From: Oscarella lobularis
Lineage: Eukaryota > Porifera > Homoscleromorpha > Homosclerophorida > Oscarellidae
NCBI RefSeq assembly: GCF_947507565.1
Contig: NC_089181.1
Coordinates: 2,675,614-2,739,613 of the forward strand
Direction of reading: 5' to 3'
Length of the DNA: 64,000 nt
Part shown: positions 1 through 11,777 of the stretch, in pieces
How the letters are laid out: each line of letters begins with the position of its first letter
Numbering within the stretch: position 1 is the stretch's first letter
Notes under the pieces: generated by a model
Database searches by the model: none
What the model was told of the DNA's origin: nothing
What the model saw: only the letters and a program-made list of their open reading frames with translations
Made by a program: the position numbers and the translations under genes

Positions 1-1
1 C

Positions 2-799
2 CCCAGCGCTCGACGTAAACGGTAAGGAAACAGAACAGTTCGTATAAAAACTCGACTTCGGCATTGGAACGCAACTGTGCGAGCAATCGGCGACGCGATA
101 CTGTCGCACGAATCCCGTCAACGTTATATTGTAGACGTCTTTTACGACAAAATTCGGACCACTGTAGTCGTTGAGAAAGACGATCTGATACCAATCGTCT
201 TTCTTCGCTTCGATAACGACGTAGCCGTTCGGCACCCACCCGTGCGTACAATTACTTGGATCTATGGTGCGATTGTGCAGGAGATGCGACGTAAAAGTAC
301 TACTAAAGGGCAGCGGCTCGAGTTCGTCGCCCGTAGGCGTAGCGTAGACGAGCACGCGCAGGCCGTTCGGTGCGCAAAACGAAACGTTTATCGTCGAGCC
401 CGTGTTGAGATATAGATAGCGCGTACGCTGCTGTTCCGGGAAGAGTTCGTCGTAACGAGGCAGTCGCTCGTCGACCGTGACAACCTCTAAGTGCGGCCGG
501 CGTGTACACGCGTATAAGCGCGTTCGATTGGCTACATCCGTTCCCGCCACAATAACCGTCGCGCTGCTGAAGTAGAAACCGGGAACTGCGACGAATGCCG
601 TCGTTTTCGGTCCGAGTCCAATGCTATTCGAATGCTCCTGGTTCGTCCTAAGCGATTCGTAAAGTGCCAATCCGCAGATCACGAGGCACACGCCCAGTGC
701 TCCTAGAACGAGCACGACGACGACTCGAAGTCGCCGGCGAAACGGTTTTGTCGATGGCGAGTGGCTTGAGACGAGTTTGACTCGTTCTTTGTCAGACAT
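2..799 (-). CDS. Type II-like membrane protein, partial (runs off left edge)
   Basis: The reading frame opens at an ATG at 797-799 and stays open to the left window edge, so the C-terminus is missing. A short basic cytoplasmic N-terminus is followed by a strong membrane segment at about residues 24-46 (VVVVLVLGALGVCLVICGLA), then a Cys-containing ectodomain with several Asn-X-Ser/Thr sites. The ectodomain has the pattern 'LNTGSTINVSFC', a long spacer, then 'WYQIVFLNDYSG'. The same order is found in the next gene (900-1832), so the two are tandem paralogues. The pattern recalls the APD1-4 ectodomain of plant membrane RING ligases, but no RING is visible in the part present. That resemblance is a weak inference; the function is unknown. 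Confidence 0.6.
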   Translation of the reverse strand, partial: MSDKERVKLVSSHSPSTKPFRRRLRVVVVLVLGALGVCLVICGLALYESLRTNQEHSNSIGLGPKTTAFVAVPGFYFSSATVIVAGTDVANRTRLYACTRRPHLEVVTVDERLPRYDELFPEQQRTRYLYLNTGSTINVSFCAPNGLRVLVYATPTGDELEPLPFSSTFTSHLLHNRTIDPSNCTHGWVPNGYVVIEAKKDDWYQIVFLNDYSGPNFVVKDVYNITLTGFVRQYRVADCSHSCVPMPKSSFYTNCSVSLPFTSSAG

Positions 800-899
800 A
801 GCGGCCAAACGGCCGAACAGGCGAACACGCGGAAACTCTAATACACGCATGCGCTCGGTATTTTAGCGGTACGTACAGTAAAGTGGTAAAGCCATCAGT

Positions 900-1832
900 T
901 TAATTAGTTAAAATTCGTGTCGTTTCGTGTGGTTCTTGCTGTTGTAATCGACTGTAGCTTTGCCGATCTCTCCACTTGTATAATAATATAATGCTAACAA
1001 GCAGAGCTATTATCAAAAATATACTGATGGATAGGGGTATGACGAAATACAATCCCAAGCCACATGTTTGGGTCACCGTGATTTCAGCTTGAGTTTGAAG
1101 CTCATATAGAGGGTTGCCTGTTCCACTCACAACAACCATTTCTTCTTTGGAAAGTGAGGGAAGGCAACATGTGGAATTGACCGTTGTATTAACAATGCAG
1201 CGATTGCTTACGCTGGACAAATTGTACACGGTGCTATAGCCTCCCACGGAGATATCACACAGTGACACGCTAACTGCGGACTCATTGTAGTTTATAAATT
1301 CCAGGATATAGTAGCCAGATTCTTTAGCAAGAAACGAGGCATTTGTCCAACCAAAAGGAGGGGTGATGTGCTCTAGAATTTTGTCGCAGCGGCTCTTTGG
1401 CTTGGGCGGGTTGCTTTCGTACCTGCAGACCCTCAACGTGATTGCACCGGACGTCCTAAAAGTGTACGTCAACGTTGACCCTTGATTCCAGTAGGCCGAA
1501 CGGAGATACGAATTATGATTGTTCAACTGGGTGCAGCCAGATAGGGTGTAACGAAACGGACGTCGGAGGTCCGGCAACGTCAACGCCGTCGAGGCGGCCA
1601 ACTCCAATTCTACGGCGTCGTTTGGAAGAGGAAAGACGCTGAGACACAATTTACACCCTAGTCGTTTGCCCTGCGTCGTCGTCAAGCCGCCGTTGAAGAT
1701 GAAATCCTGATGTTGATCGCCGATCTCAGATGCCAACAGGACCCCGAACACGGCAATGGAAACGATTGCAACAACGCCCAAAACGATGATGCCGTACAGA
1801 CAAAGCTTTGCCCTCTTGCGCTTTTCTTCCAT
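900..1832 (-). CDS. Two-TM membrane protein, paralogue of the left-edge gene
   Basis: I chose the ATG at 1830-1832 because it puts a basic cytoplasmic tail (MEEKRKRAK) directly before a membrane segment (about residues 11-33). The frame is open further upstream to 1979, but that stretch overlaps the stop codon of the next minus-strand gene and is probably 5'UTR. The ectodomain holds 'NQGSTLTYTFRTSG' and 'YYILEFINYNES', a Cys pair 'STCCLP', and many N-glycosylation sites. A second membrane helix near the C-terminus (LYFVIPLSISIFLIIALLV) leaves a short tail with Tyr and Gln-rich residues. The spacing and wording of the motifs match the gene at 2-799. The APD1-4-like middle-domain pattern (YY..N.N...V.L....Y) is suggestive only. 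Single exon, about 310 aa. Confidence 0.65.
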   Translation of the reverse strand: MEEKRKRAKLCLYGIIVLGVVAIVSIAVFGVLLASEIGDQHQDFIFNGGLTTTQGKRLGCKLCLSVFPLPNDAVELELAASTALTLPDLRRPFRYTLSGCTQLNNHNSYLRSAYWNQGSTLTYTFRTSGAITLRVCRYESNPPKPKSRCDKILEHITPPFGWTNASFLAKESGYYILEFINYNESAVSVSLCDISVGGYSTVYNLSSVSNRCIVNTTVNSTCCLPSLSKEEMVVVSGTGNPLYELQTQAEITVTQTCGLGLYFVIPLSISIFLIIALLVSIILLYKWRDRQSYSRLQQQEPHETTRILTN

Positions 1833-1929
1833 GGCTGTGTACTGTAAAAAATACGTCGGTTCAACTAAGGTGGCTTTGTACAAGGGGACTCGGGAAATAC
1901 CCTCCCATGACGAAAAATAAATGACTAAG

Positions 1930-4900
1930 CTACTGCTTGCACAGCGGACTCGCCGCTGAGATGCACGACACCCACACATCGACGCCCATCGACGAAGACG
2001 ACTGCATGAAATAGGTTCGATGTGGCACCTCGACGGCGAACGTGAAGTGGCTCTTCGTCGCGCCCTTCTTATCGAACCGATACGCGCCGCGTATCTCGTT
2101 CAACTTAATGACTCCCTTCGGTGCATGCTTATTCGCCGCCGCCTACAGCCCGGGGGAAAGAACGGTTACCCCCGGAACTGCGTACAACTCCCACTGCACC
2201 TTTTCGTCTTCGAAATACGCGATGCAGTGCTTGTCGAGATCAAGCACGAACCAACGCTTTCGCCACGCTTTGTGCCGACCGCCGACTTTCGACAAATAGC
2301 CGCAACAGACCGCCTTCGTCAGCTTAACCGACGTCATATCGCCGAGACTGAGACCTAAACAACGGTGACCGTACATCGATTCAAAATAAGAGCTCATCCT
2401 CTCACCGGATTTCTGAACGACATCGAGAAAACTGAACGGGACGGGTGATCGTGGTTGATTTGCGTCCGATCGCTGATGCTGTCGTTGAGGCTCGCCGATG
2501 ATTAATCCACTCAGAGTGAATCGTCTATCGAGAGTCGAACTTTTACCGAAATGGTTCGTCATCGTCGATTCCGCCTCCGCTTCTTCTTCGTCGCCGTCGT
2601 CGTTCTCTTCGTCACTGTCTTGCCTTTCGAGTTCCGTCCACGCCGACCATTGTCTCGCGACGAATCGATTCGGCACGACGTCCGACGACGACGTTCGTCG
2701 CATGGGAATAGCGACAACCTCGCGTCGGAGACCGCTAACGGCGTCGTCGGTGGAAACGCCGGCGGCCGTCGACGCTCGAACGAATTCCTCTTTGAGCTCC
2801 TGCGCAAAAAAAGTCAGGCGAAAAAGAACGAGCAACGCTTTGATTAATTAATTAATTCAACCTGATAGTCTCGTAGAAGCTTTATAGAACGCTCTAAAAC
2901 ATTGTGCTGGGCGACAACGAGGTGATCCTGCGTAGGCGAGTAAAGATAGCTACTCTCGTGCTAAAGAGAAACCGTTCCGTACCTCCTGTCGGTATTGACA
3001 ATAGTAGGTAGTCCATAATCCAAGACTAGGAATGCTCGATTGAGGATAGAGCACTCTAGGGATAAACAAAAACGCTTTGCGTGTGATGATTACTTCCCTG
3101 ATGGGTTGATGATACTTTGGTCCGTGATCGGGTTCGTATAAGGAATTTTTATACGTGTTTGATGCCTGTTGGTTGAGGAACATCCACCTCCAGAACGACA
3201 CGGTGCCTTTGTGGACGTCTTTCTGCAATTTTGCACGACGCGATGTGAAAATTCGAGGGTTTTTCTTTTCCCCGTACCTTTTCTCGTTCTCTTTCGCTGT
3301 CCATGAGAAACGTTCCGAATCGCGACGAGTAGACGTTGTCGGCAATGACGCGTAGAAACGCTTCGTTGAATTCGAATCGTCTGGGAAACTGCCTAAGAAT
3401 CTGAACAGGCGGACAATTATTTGTCTAGCCTAGAGTGCACGCGGAGATCTTCTTGCCTGCCACACGCAGTCGAGAAATTGAAGAAAGATCGGCCCACTCT
3501 CCTTGTTCTTCGACAACCACGGAGTAATTCTCGATGTGAATTTATGACCAAGAGAGAGCCATTCTTTCTGAATTAAAATCTACGAAAGTAAATCATCGTT
3601 TTTTTAGGAACGACCCTTCAAAGTGCCTCGTACCTGAAATCCATTCAGCGTGCGATAAAAAGGATCTAAGAGCAATTGAGCCAGACTAGAAACCTGCGCC
3701 AAAAGATGACGTCTTGATGCACGCGAGAGGGAGTCAAAGTGTCGCGCACCTGTGCCGTTCTGTCCCATCCGTTTTCGTAGGCGACTAAAACGGCGGACGA
3801 CTGAACTTTGATAGCCGCCGCTATTTCCACTGCAGTCGACAAAAGCTTATGAATTTGACCAAGCCAAGCCGATTCGTCGAGTAGCGAATAATATCGACCG
3901 GCGTCACTAAGACGAGAGAAGGAATCAAATCACCGACTAATCATTCTGCGATGCACTGACGTCGTTTCATAGAGAAATTTTCGAAATTGCTTAAAACTCT
4001 TCCGAGCGATTTTGCTGTCTTCGCCGTCGTCCACCCAGTCAGAATAAACGAACTTCGACTCGGGATAGTAAAAGGCTAGATCAAGCGACAATACCAACGA
4101 CGTTCAACTAGGGAAAATAAAACTCGACTCACACTCGGCTTCCTCTCTCGACAGCTTGCGCTGATGAATAGGCGCGGAGTGCTTCGAAGCGCTATTTCCA
4201 AGAGCCCAGTGACACGCACTCGTTCTCATTGACGTCTAATACTTACTTCGATAGAGGAGGGTCTGTAAATATTATCACTTTGGCTGCTGCCGCTTTCAAT
4301 TGCGTCACGTTGGTCAAAGTGCAGAGAGCTCGAACGTACGCCTCGTCTACCTCGCAGCGTGTACTCAATTTTCCCCTAAGAACTCTCATGAGAGTGAGCC
4401 AGTCGGATTCAATTATAATAACCTTCGGTGTATTGTATTGGCTGCGCGTAGTAGAACCGGTCCTTTGGTTCCGTCTCTCCAACAGACAATCGGAAAGCGG
4501 TTGAATCTATATACGTATACTGAATGCTAAAAAAATGACCTTATATTGTTATATTGTCTGAAACGACCTGTAGAATGACGTGATTCTCATTAGATCTAAG
4601 TCCGAGATGCAACTGGGAACAATGACGTCGTTTGGATACGTTGGACAAAGATTTTCGGCTATTATCATAATAATTTAAAAATGTTTCGTTAGCTGAAAGT
4701 TTTACTTACTAATTGTTGCACTTCGCCACGTATACCGGTCGGTATCGAGGAGACCGAGTCGTTTGAATTCGCCTAACATTGCGCATCAAACAAAAGCGAA
4801 ATTACCAAAAAGAAACGACTGCACTTTCGAATGCATAGAAGTTGGGTGATTGGGTGTTCTCTAGAAGACTGACGTCCAGAGACGGATTGAGTGCATTGCG

Positions 4901-6114
4901 ATAACTGAAAGCAAACAGCTTAGCAAAATACTACGAAGAAGAGAAACACTCATATAGAAAGTGAGCGTGGGAAATATAATAGCTAGCCTGGTGGTCACCT
5001 GAGGACGCATTAGTCGTTCAATTTCATTTCGAATTGTATCCCACGAAGTTTCACAAAGAACCGATAAGCCAAACTAAGGAAAGTACGTACGCCCTTCACT
5101 TCGGTTATCTCTAACGGACGCAAAAATTACCTTGACAACGGTTCCAGTGCAAGAAATAACCTGAAGGCAGTCTCCGAGCCGAATTCCGTCGGCGAGAGAC
5201 GTCACTTTGGTGGTCGGCTTCTTGACTTTATAGATAGAAGTCAAGGGAATATCGACTTCCGTGTCACAGGACGTCTGCTCTTGCTCTTCATCTAGACTCC
5301 ATCAATCGGTCTCAATCTGTCGTTTGTCAGATCAATCGCGGACTCACTTTCATCAAAGGAGACGGCCGCGTCATCAAAGACCATCGATTTCATTCTCGAT
5401 TGGTAAGAAGGAGCAGTTGGAAGTTCGATTGCAGCAGCCGCCGATAACCTATTCCCCCCCAGAGAGAAATCCTTGAGTCGACGCATGATACTCGGCGAAT
5501 TTCGCTTGAAACCAGGCGAGGAAGGCGAATCAGGAAATCTAAAAAAAAAAAAGATCTCTAGGCATATAGAATAGATCATAATTTTCTATGCGCATACCTT
5601 GGAAGAGAAGCGTGAGATTTCGGTGCGTTGAAAAAGACGCTAGTCGTTTGCTTAGCGTATTTCTTTCGTCCTCCGCTCTGCTTGTCCCTCTGGGACATCC
5701 AGCCGCGTCGCGCCAGTCTTTCCGGATCGTCGTCGTTCGCGTCGATCTTTTCCGACAGGTCGTCGGCGACGGTGACATCGTACGAAGTCTGAAACGAGGA
5801 CGAAATCTCGCGTCATGCACTGACGTTTGTCGCTTTCGCTTTCTCACTCCCGTAAACGAAAGTTTGTAGTCGGTTAGGTGCAAAATTCCTCTCGTCGGTT
5901 CGCGAAAGCCGAGCGAGTCGTAACAGTAGACGTCGTCGAGTTGGAATATTAGCGTTTCGCCGGGAAGGAGACGCGGCAAGGGTAGCGATTTGCCTTGGCG
6001 ACCGCTCGCGGCGATTCTCGGTTTCAACTGCGTAAGATAGGGCTCGAGTGCGAATTTCCGGTCGTTCGACCGATGAGCTGCCCACCTTAGTTTTTTCCTG
6101 TGAGCAGCCTTCAT
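1930..6114 (-). CDS. SBF1/SBF2 (MTMR5/13)-like myotubularin pseudophosphatase lacking DENN
   Basis: Many small exons on the minus strand spell a myotubularin of the SBF type. In order: PH-GRAM (about 5850-6114, '[20 protein letters not shown]'), a linker (5300-5800), myotubularin core pieces '[16 protein letters not shown]' (~4740), '[16 protein letters not shown]' (~4620), '[15 protein letters not shown]' (~4480), the P-loop '[14 protein letters not shown]' (~3770) and '[13 protein letters not shown]' (~3650). A C-terminal PH domain follows (1930-2330, '[19 protein letters not shown]'), which only the SBF subfamily has. The catalytic Cys of the CX5R loop is replaced by Tyr, so it should be inactive, as in vertebrate SBF1/2, although Arg is kept. 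The N-terminal DENN domain of SBF1/2 is absent: upstream lies the divergent CCSAP gene. SBF proteins scaffold active MTMR2-type phosphatases on endosomes. Internal exon joins are approximate. Confidence 0.82.
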
Positions 6115-6408
6115 CTAAAAATCGCAGCAGAGCTTTGGAACTCGTCATGTCGGGGCGGGCCTTGTAGTTGGGGCGTATGAATTTGGAGCACGTGATTTAC
6201 CGATATCAATTTAGCGTAAGTGGAAAGATTTTTGGCTACCTTTTTGATATGACGTAATATTTTAACGGTTAATACAAGATTTAAAAAATTAATGTGTCAT
6301 TGTAGTGCCTACGCCTGCGCACTGCACAGTTATTATCATTAGTCCATTTATCCGCCATTTCAAATTTCCGTGTCACTATCGTCATTGCATTCGCAATTTT
6401 TTTCAAGT

Positions 6409-7231
6409 ATGGGGCGCAGAAAGAAATCAGAATACATGCGTTCTTACAATCTGACGTGGACGAACGCCGTTTGTCGGCAGTACGCCGAAACGGTCGCTTA
6501 TCGGAAGGAAAGAAAGGCCCGAGAGTATCGACACATGCCCTTTGCATGGGAAGATCCAGCCGACGACGACTCGACGAGCCAGTCGACCGAAGAGCCAAAA
6601 GAAAACGGCTACGATGACCAAGTGGGCGTAGCACAGCTTCTCCATGAGGAGGACGCCGCGGCGGAAAGCGAACGAGACGAACCGAAGTCCGAAGAGGACA
6701 AAGACGAAGAGCCACCACCGGAGAACGCTGTCGCTAAAAAAGAAAAGAAGCTAACGAAGCGCAAAACGCGGAAAATTCCGAAACTAAACGAAAAGGGGCC
6801 CTTTCACGCGTACGGATGGGGAAACGAGTCGCGAGCGGGCGGACACAGCGACAGGCGCACGTTCAACGTTCGAGTGGCAGACGGCAGAGAGGTGAAAATA
6901 AGACGCATACGCGCGCAAACCGTCTAAATTTCAAGTTACCTTCCGGAAGAGGGAGTAACCCTGTCCAATTAATTAGAATCCTAGCCATTTTTGAATCGCG
7001 ACCGATTAATTAATTAATTAATTAATCTCCTAGATTCACCCTACGGCGCTGCGAGCGATGAAAAGGCGCCAGCTTGACGAACAAATGCGCGAGGAGCTCC
7101 GAAAACGACGGTCTCTCGAACAGAAACGGCTACAAGGCGCTTTCAACTTGGGCCCAGCTGGAAGAGACGACGATGACGACGTCTGGCTGACCGAATATCA
7201 ACGCAATTATTCAGGCCATAGCAGAAGATAG
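6409..7231 (+). CDS. CCSAP: Centriole, cilia and spindle-associated protein homologue
   Basis: Two exons, 6409-6891 and 7034-7231, give 226 aa. The N-terminus has 'KSEYMRSYNLTW' with a downstream 'MPFAWEDP', matching the conserved start of CCSAP. After an acidic, Glu-rich middle comes 'GPFHAYGWGNE', then across the splice 'GREIHPTALRAMKRRQL', and the tail 'VWLTEYQRNYSG', all signature blocks of vertebrate CCSAP (PFALYGWG, IHESALRAKNRRQ, WMTEYMRCYSA). CCSAP binds microtubules at centrioles, cilia and spindles. Without the second exon the frame would stop at 6927, so the join at 6891/7034 matters. The intron carries a (TTAA)n run. The gene is divergent from the SBF-like gene, with about 295 bp between start codons. 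Confidence 0.9.
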
Positions 7232-7378
7232 AAGCCCGAGCATCATGCGTAGCTTTTAGATGAATTCCGATTCAATGCACACCAAAACTGTATAGATTCC
7301 GTACACAAAACTAGAACATTTTGTACTAACGGGGTATTAGCACAAAAAGATGCATGTTGCAAATTCTTCGCACGTGTC

Positions 7379-9532
7379 TTACTGTATTTTCGTTTTGATC
7401 ACTGTCTTAGCGATTCCTGTCGCGCTCTTAGCGTAGATTTCAGCAAACAACTAAAAGGCAGAAACGCGTAAACAGTAGTACACTGGTACGTATCTCTGTC
7501 CTTCCTTTACCTGATCCCAAATGAGATCGGCTGTCCAGTCGATCACGCTCGCCGCTCCTCTCATTCTGCCGGTCATTCGAGCAAACGTCCAAATGACGAG
7601 TGCAATCATCGAAATAACTAGGGCCCAGCTGAAGAGATTGTACAGGATTTGAGGCCCAAAGAAGCTGAACGGATAACGAATGAGCCACGCGACAACGACG
7701 AGAACAATCAAGACGGCGGGACTCCGAAACGCGTTGAAGATGTTCTTTCCGTTGTTCTGCTTGACGAAACTCTGATAGGCTTCCTCGATCTGCTTCTCTA
7801 ATTGCTCGAGGTAGGAATGACTGAACGAGGGTCCACCCATTTTGCGAGTGCCGTTGAATTGCTGCAGGGCGCCTTCGAGATTCCTGGAGTGGTGCCCTTC
7901 GAGCTCCGTAGGCGAAATAAACGGCTTGTCTCCGCCACAGACCTAGAAAAGGCGAGGTGTGAAAGCAGCGAAAAATCATTACGAGAGTTCTCTTTACCTT
8001 TTCCATCTCTTTGTTGTAGAAGTCCAAGGCGGCGGCTTGAGCGGCCAGGTTGTTTGCCTCGGCTGTCGCCTGTCACAGATAGAAGAAAATGATTAGGGTT
8101 AGGGGTTTGGGATAGAAAGCGTGCCTCGAGAACGGATTTCGGTTCAGGGAGCTCGTCCCTTTGAAAAATCTTGACGTAGGACTAAGATAAAAAATGAGCA
8201 CGTGGACGAAATAATGTGCAGTTGTTGCTGACTTGGAAGCATCCAATGAGTCCTCTGCCATTTAGCTTGCTGCCATTTACCGACTTCAGAATGAGGTGTC
8301 TTGGAGCTAGGATGCTAGGTGTGAACTTGCCAAGCTGTTCCTTGAATTTGTCATCGATTTCTTTAGTCAGCAGAAGTCAAGAGTGGCGGTGACAAAAGTA
8401 AAAAACACAGTTATACATGTACCTGATAATTTCCCCGTAAATTCGGGATTTTCTGCCACAGTAAGGCCGGGATGAGGTAAGAGAAAACAGTCGACATGTT
8501 CAAAGCACTCCCTGATGTGCTCCCGAACCATTTTCAGCTGTTCGTGCTGGCTACTACTCACCTAGAAAGAAACAATGAGAAAACGACGAATTGACGTTGT
8601 TTACTCACTTTAAGAAGACTTTCCAAGTACTCCTCTCCACCTTTATATCCATAGGGACGTTCGTAGGCATAGCTCCAGTCTCGAACGAGAAAAGCAAGAC
8701 GCTAGCATAGAAGAGCAAGTGAAAGGGACCTGGGGTATCTCTCATCATAAATACCTGAAATGGCTTGGAAAGTGAATCCTTCAGAGCCAGGCGACCATAT
8801 TCAGTAAAGAGCTGTCAAAAGAAAAGCCAATGTAACTGCACGGGCATTTTGGACAGTTTTTAGACAATCAAACAATTACCTGCAAATGTTGTAGATCATC
8901 TTCTCGAATCATAGAAGAAATATTGTACACCTAGAACCGAGAATAAGAAGAAATAAATCGTCACCTAATATTATTGATCATTGTACTGTACCTGAATAGA
9001 ACTGATCATGGTGGAGAGTGCAAAAATGGTGGCACAATCTTTCACAGTCGACGTCGTATCAAACGCGCCCTGCGTGTCCATGAGCAGAACGGCGACCTCT
9101 TCGTTGCTGATCGGATGTTTCACAATGAACGGACGATTCCACATCAAAATTCCCGTCGTGTCGCGATTTGACCCGCCGCGCCAGTGAAATCCCTCGAGTG
9201 GCTCTTCATCGCGTCCAATCCATTCCTCGATCGAATCGGGACACTGAAGAAAAAAGAAAAAACCGGTTTATAGACTCTAAACCGTATTCGCGGCGTACCC
9301 CTTCGCTCAAGTAACGCAGAAAGAAGTTGAGAAGGAATGATTTTCCTTTGCGAAACGCTCCCGCGACCGATACGACTGCGACTGTCTTGTCTTTTACGTC
9401 GTCGCGAAGGAGAATGCTTTCGAGCGCCTCGACGTCTAACTCGAACGTGTGGTCGTCTTTCGCTACGACGACTTGGACGGCTTTCTCGTCCGTTGTCGGC
9501 TTTTCGTGAGCCACGTCTTCGACTCCAGTCAT
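7379..9532 (-). CDS. Atlastin-type ER membrane GTPase
   Basis: Minus strand, start at 9530-9532. The GTPase P-loop reads '[17 protein letters not shown]'. The next exon (about 8990-9246) has '[15 protein letters not shown]' and '[11 protein letters not shown]', the atlastin switch regions. Helical-bundle exons follow. Near the C-terminus are two hydrophobic segments (about 7590-7720), then '[11 protein letters not shown]', and a short amphipathic tail encoded by a last exon 7379-7450 ending '..KTVIKTKIQ'. Atlastins tether and fuse ER tubules by GTP-dependent dimerisation, and the amphipathic tail helps fusion. Reading through the last intron would give a different short tail; the splice at 7451-7510 restores an atlastin-like one. 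Head-to-head with Rab4 (95 bp between start codons). Confidence 0.93.
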
Positions 9533-9627
9533 TTCTTAGTGAGCTATCACCGCGCATGCGTAGTGGAAGTTGTCTCTACATACATCGATCTCTTCTTACC
9601 GATTTCGCGTCGTTTCGCCGCTGCACC

Positions 9628-10647
<1,020 letters not shown>

Positions 10648-10778
10648 CGAAACGAGTCAGTGAGACCCTTCCTTTTGACGTGCCGTCTTCTTTTTGCTAC
10701 GCTAAGGGACTTGTAAGTCGTTTGTCCCAATTGCTCGCACATGTAGACTGACTGTAAAAACATGAAAATAAATCACGT

Positions 10779-11696
10779 TCAGAGATGAATTTTTCCTTTG
10801 AGAACCGTTGTCGCTTTGCCGATGATATCGACGCGTCCGTCGTCGCGGAGAACGAGCTCCAAATCGCCGCCTCGTCTCGAGCATTGACGCGCTTTTAGAC
10901 TCTTGACGCCGCCGAACGTTTCGCTCCAATAGGGTGCGAGGACCGTGTGAGCCGACCCGGTCACGGGATCCTCATTGATGCCGACCCACGGCGCAAAATA
11001 ACGCGATATAAAATCGTAATTCTCCGATCCGTCAGCGGCTCGTTCGCAGCGACTGCAGCCAATCAGAGTCACGATGACTCCCTTCACATCGACGCCTTGA
11101 CACGAAATCATTAATTGCATCGGATTAGGATCAAGACTTTCGAGCGACTCTTTCGTCTCCTTATCGTCAAGTCGTATCAGTACCTTTTTAGTAGTAGGAG
11201 AGTAATAAATGTCTTGGACTCGACGACTTTCCACGACAGCCCTAGCTAAATTGTCTAGGCCGCTTCCGGCGAATTTTTCCGGTCGATTCAAAGGAAATTC
11301 CATTTTTATCCCATTTTCCTCGTGACGTCGCGTAGGCAGAGATCCGCTCAACGTTTCGAACGCGATTTCTCTCGACTCGTTGCCCAGTTCGTTGAAGAGA
11401 ACGGCGGCCGATGCGAGCGTCGCGTGGCCGCACAAGGCGACCTCGCATTGCGGTGTAAACCAGCGTAGACGAAAATGGTTTTCCATTTCGAACGATTTCG
11501 CTGACGACGTGCCGTAGATGAAGGCCGTTTCCGAAAGGTTCATTTCGGCTGCAGTCGACTGTAATAGATCGTCGGTGAGGTCTTTTTCTTGATCGGACGA
11601 GATGAGGATGACTGCCGCTGGATTTCCTGCGAACGATGTCGCAGAAAAGGCGTCTACGACGTACACGGGAAGAGTTGTAGTAGCCGTTGTCGCCAT
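10779..11696 (-). CDS. PBLD: PhzF/PBLD-like isomerase (MAWBP family), intact copy
   Basis: A single open exon of 305 aa. It begins 'MATTATTTLPVYVVDAFSA', followed by 'FAGNPAAVIL', the catalytic-region 'MNLSETAFI', 'RWFTPQCEVALCGHATLA', and C-terminal 'SRYFAPWVGINEDPVTGSA' and 'QCSRRGGDLE'. These are the conserved blocks of the phenazine biosynthesis-like family; the Glu of NLSETAF is the usual catalytic acid. The substrate of animal PBLD is not established. Its 5' 197 codons are duplicated at 13785-14367. Divergent from SRD5A copy 1 with 81 bp between start codons, a promoter holding two CACGTG boxes. Confidence 0.93.
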   Translation of the reverse strand: MATTATTTLPVYVVDAFSATSFAGNPAAVILISSDQEKDLTDDLLQSTAAEMNLSETAFIYGTSSAKSFEMENHFRLRWFTPQCEVALCGHATLASAAVLFNELGNESREIAFETLSGSLPTRRHEENGIKMEFPLNRPEKFAGSGLDNLARAVVESRRVQDIYYSPTTKKVLIRLDDKETKESLESLDPNPMQLMISCQGVDVKGVIVTLIGCSRCERAADGSENYDFISRYFAPWVGINEDPVTGSAHTVLAPYWSETFGGVKSLKARQCSRRGGDLELVLRDDGRVDIIGKATTVLKGKIHL

Positions 11697-11730
11697 ATCG
11701 TTTTAGTGCGCTAGCGAGGTCAGCGGTCAG

Positions 11731-11745
11731 CACGTGGTTCACGTG
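11731..11745. promoter_or_regulatory. Paired CACGTG E-boxes in PBLD/SRD5A copy 1 promoter
   Basis: Two CACGTG palindromes, at 11731-11736 and 11740-11745, lie in the 81-bp space between the PBLD and SRD5A start codons. The equivalent space of the right copy (14368-14498) has different sequence and neither box. Such boxes bind bHLH-Zip factors in animals; use here is inferred. Confidence 0.45.
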
Positions 11746-11777
11746 ATCGTCACAATCTGTGGACTCAAGTCACGATT

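Noticed and set aside
1682-1979. Upstream-extended start for the 900-1832 membrane protein
   Set aside because: The extension would overlap the stop of the SBF-like gene and put 49 residues with no signal before a canonical basic-TM start at 1832.
11242-11742. 166-residue minus-strand frame overlapping PBLD
   Set aside because: Same strand, different frame from the intact PBLD gene; Arg-rich composition and no motif. Shadow.
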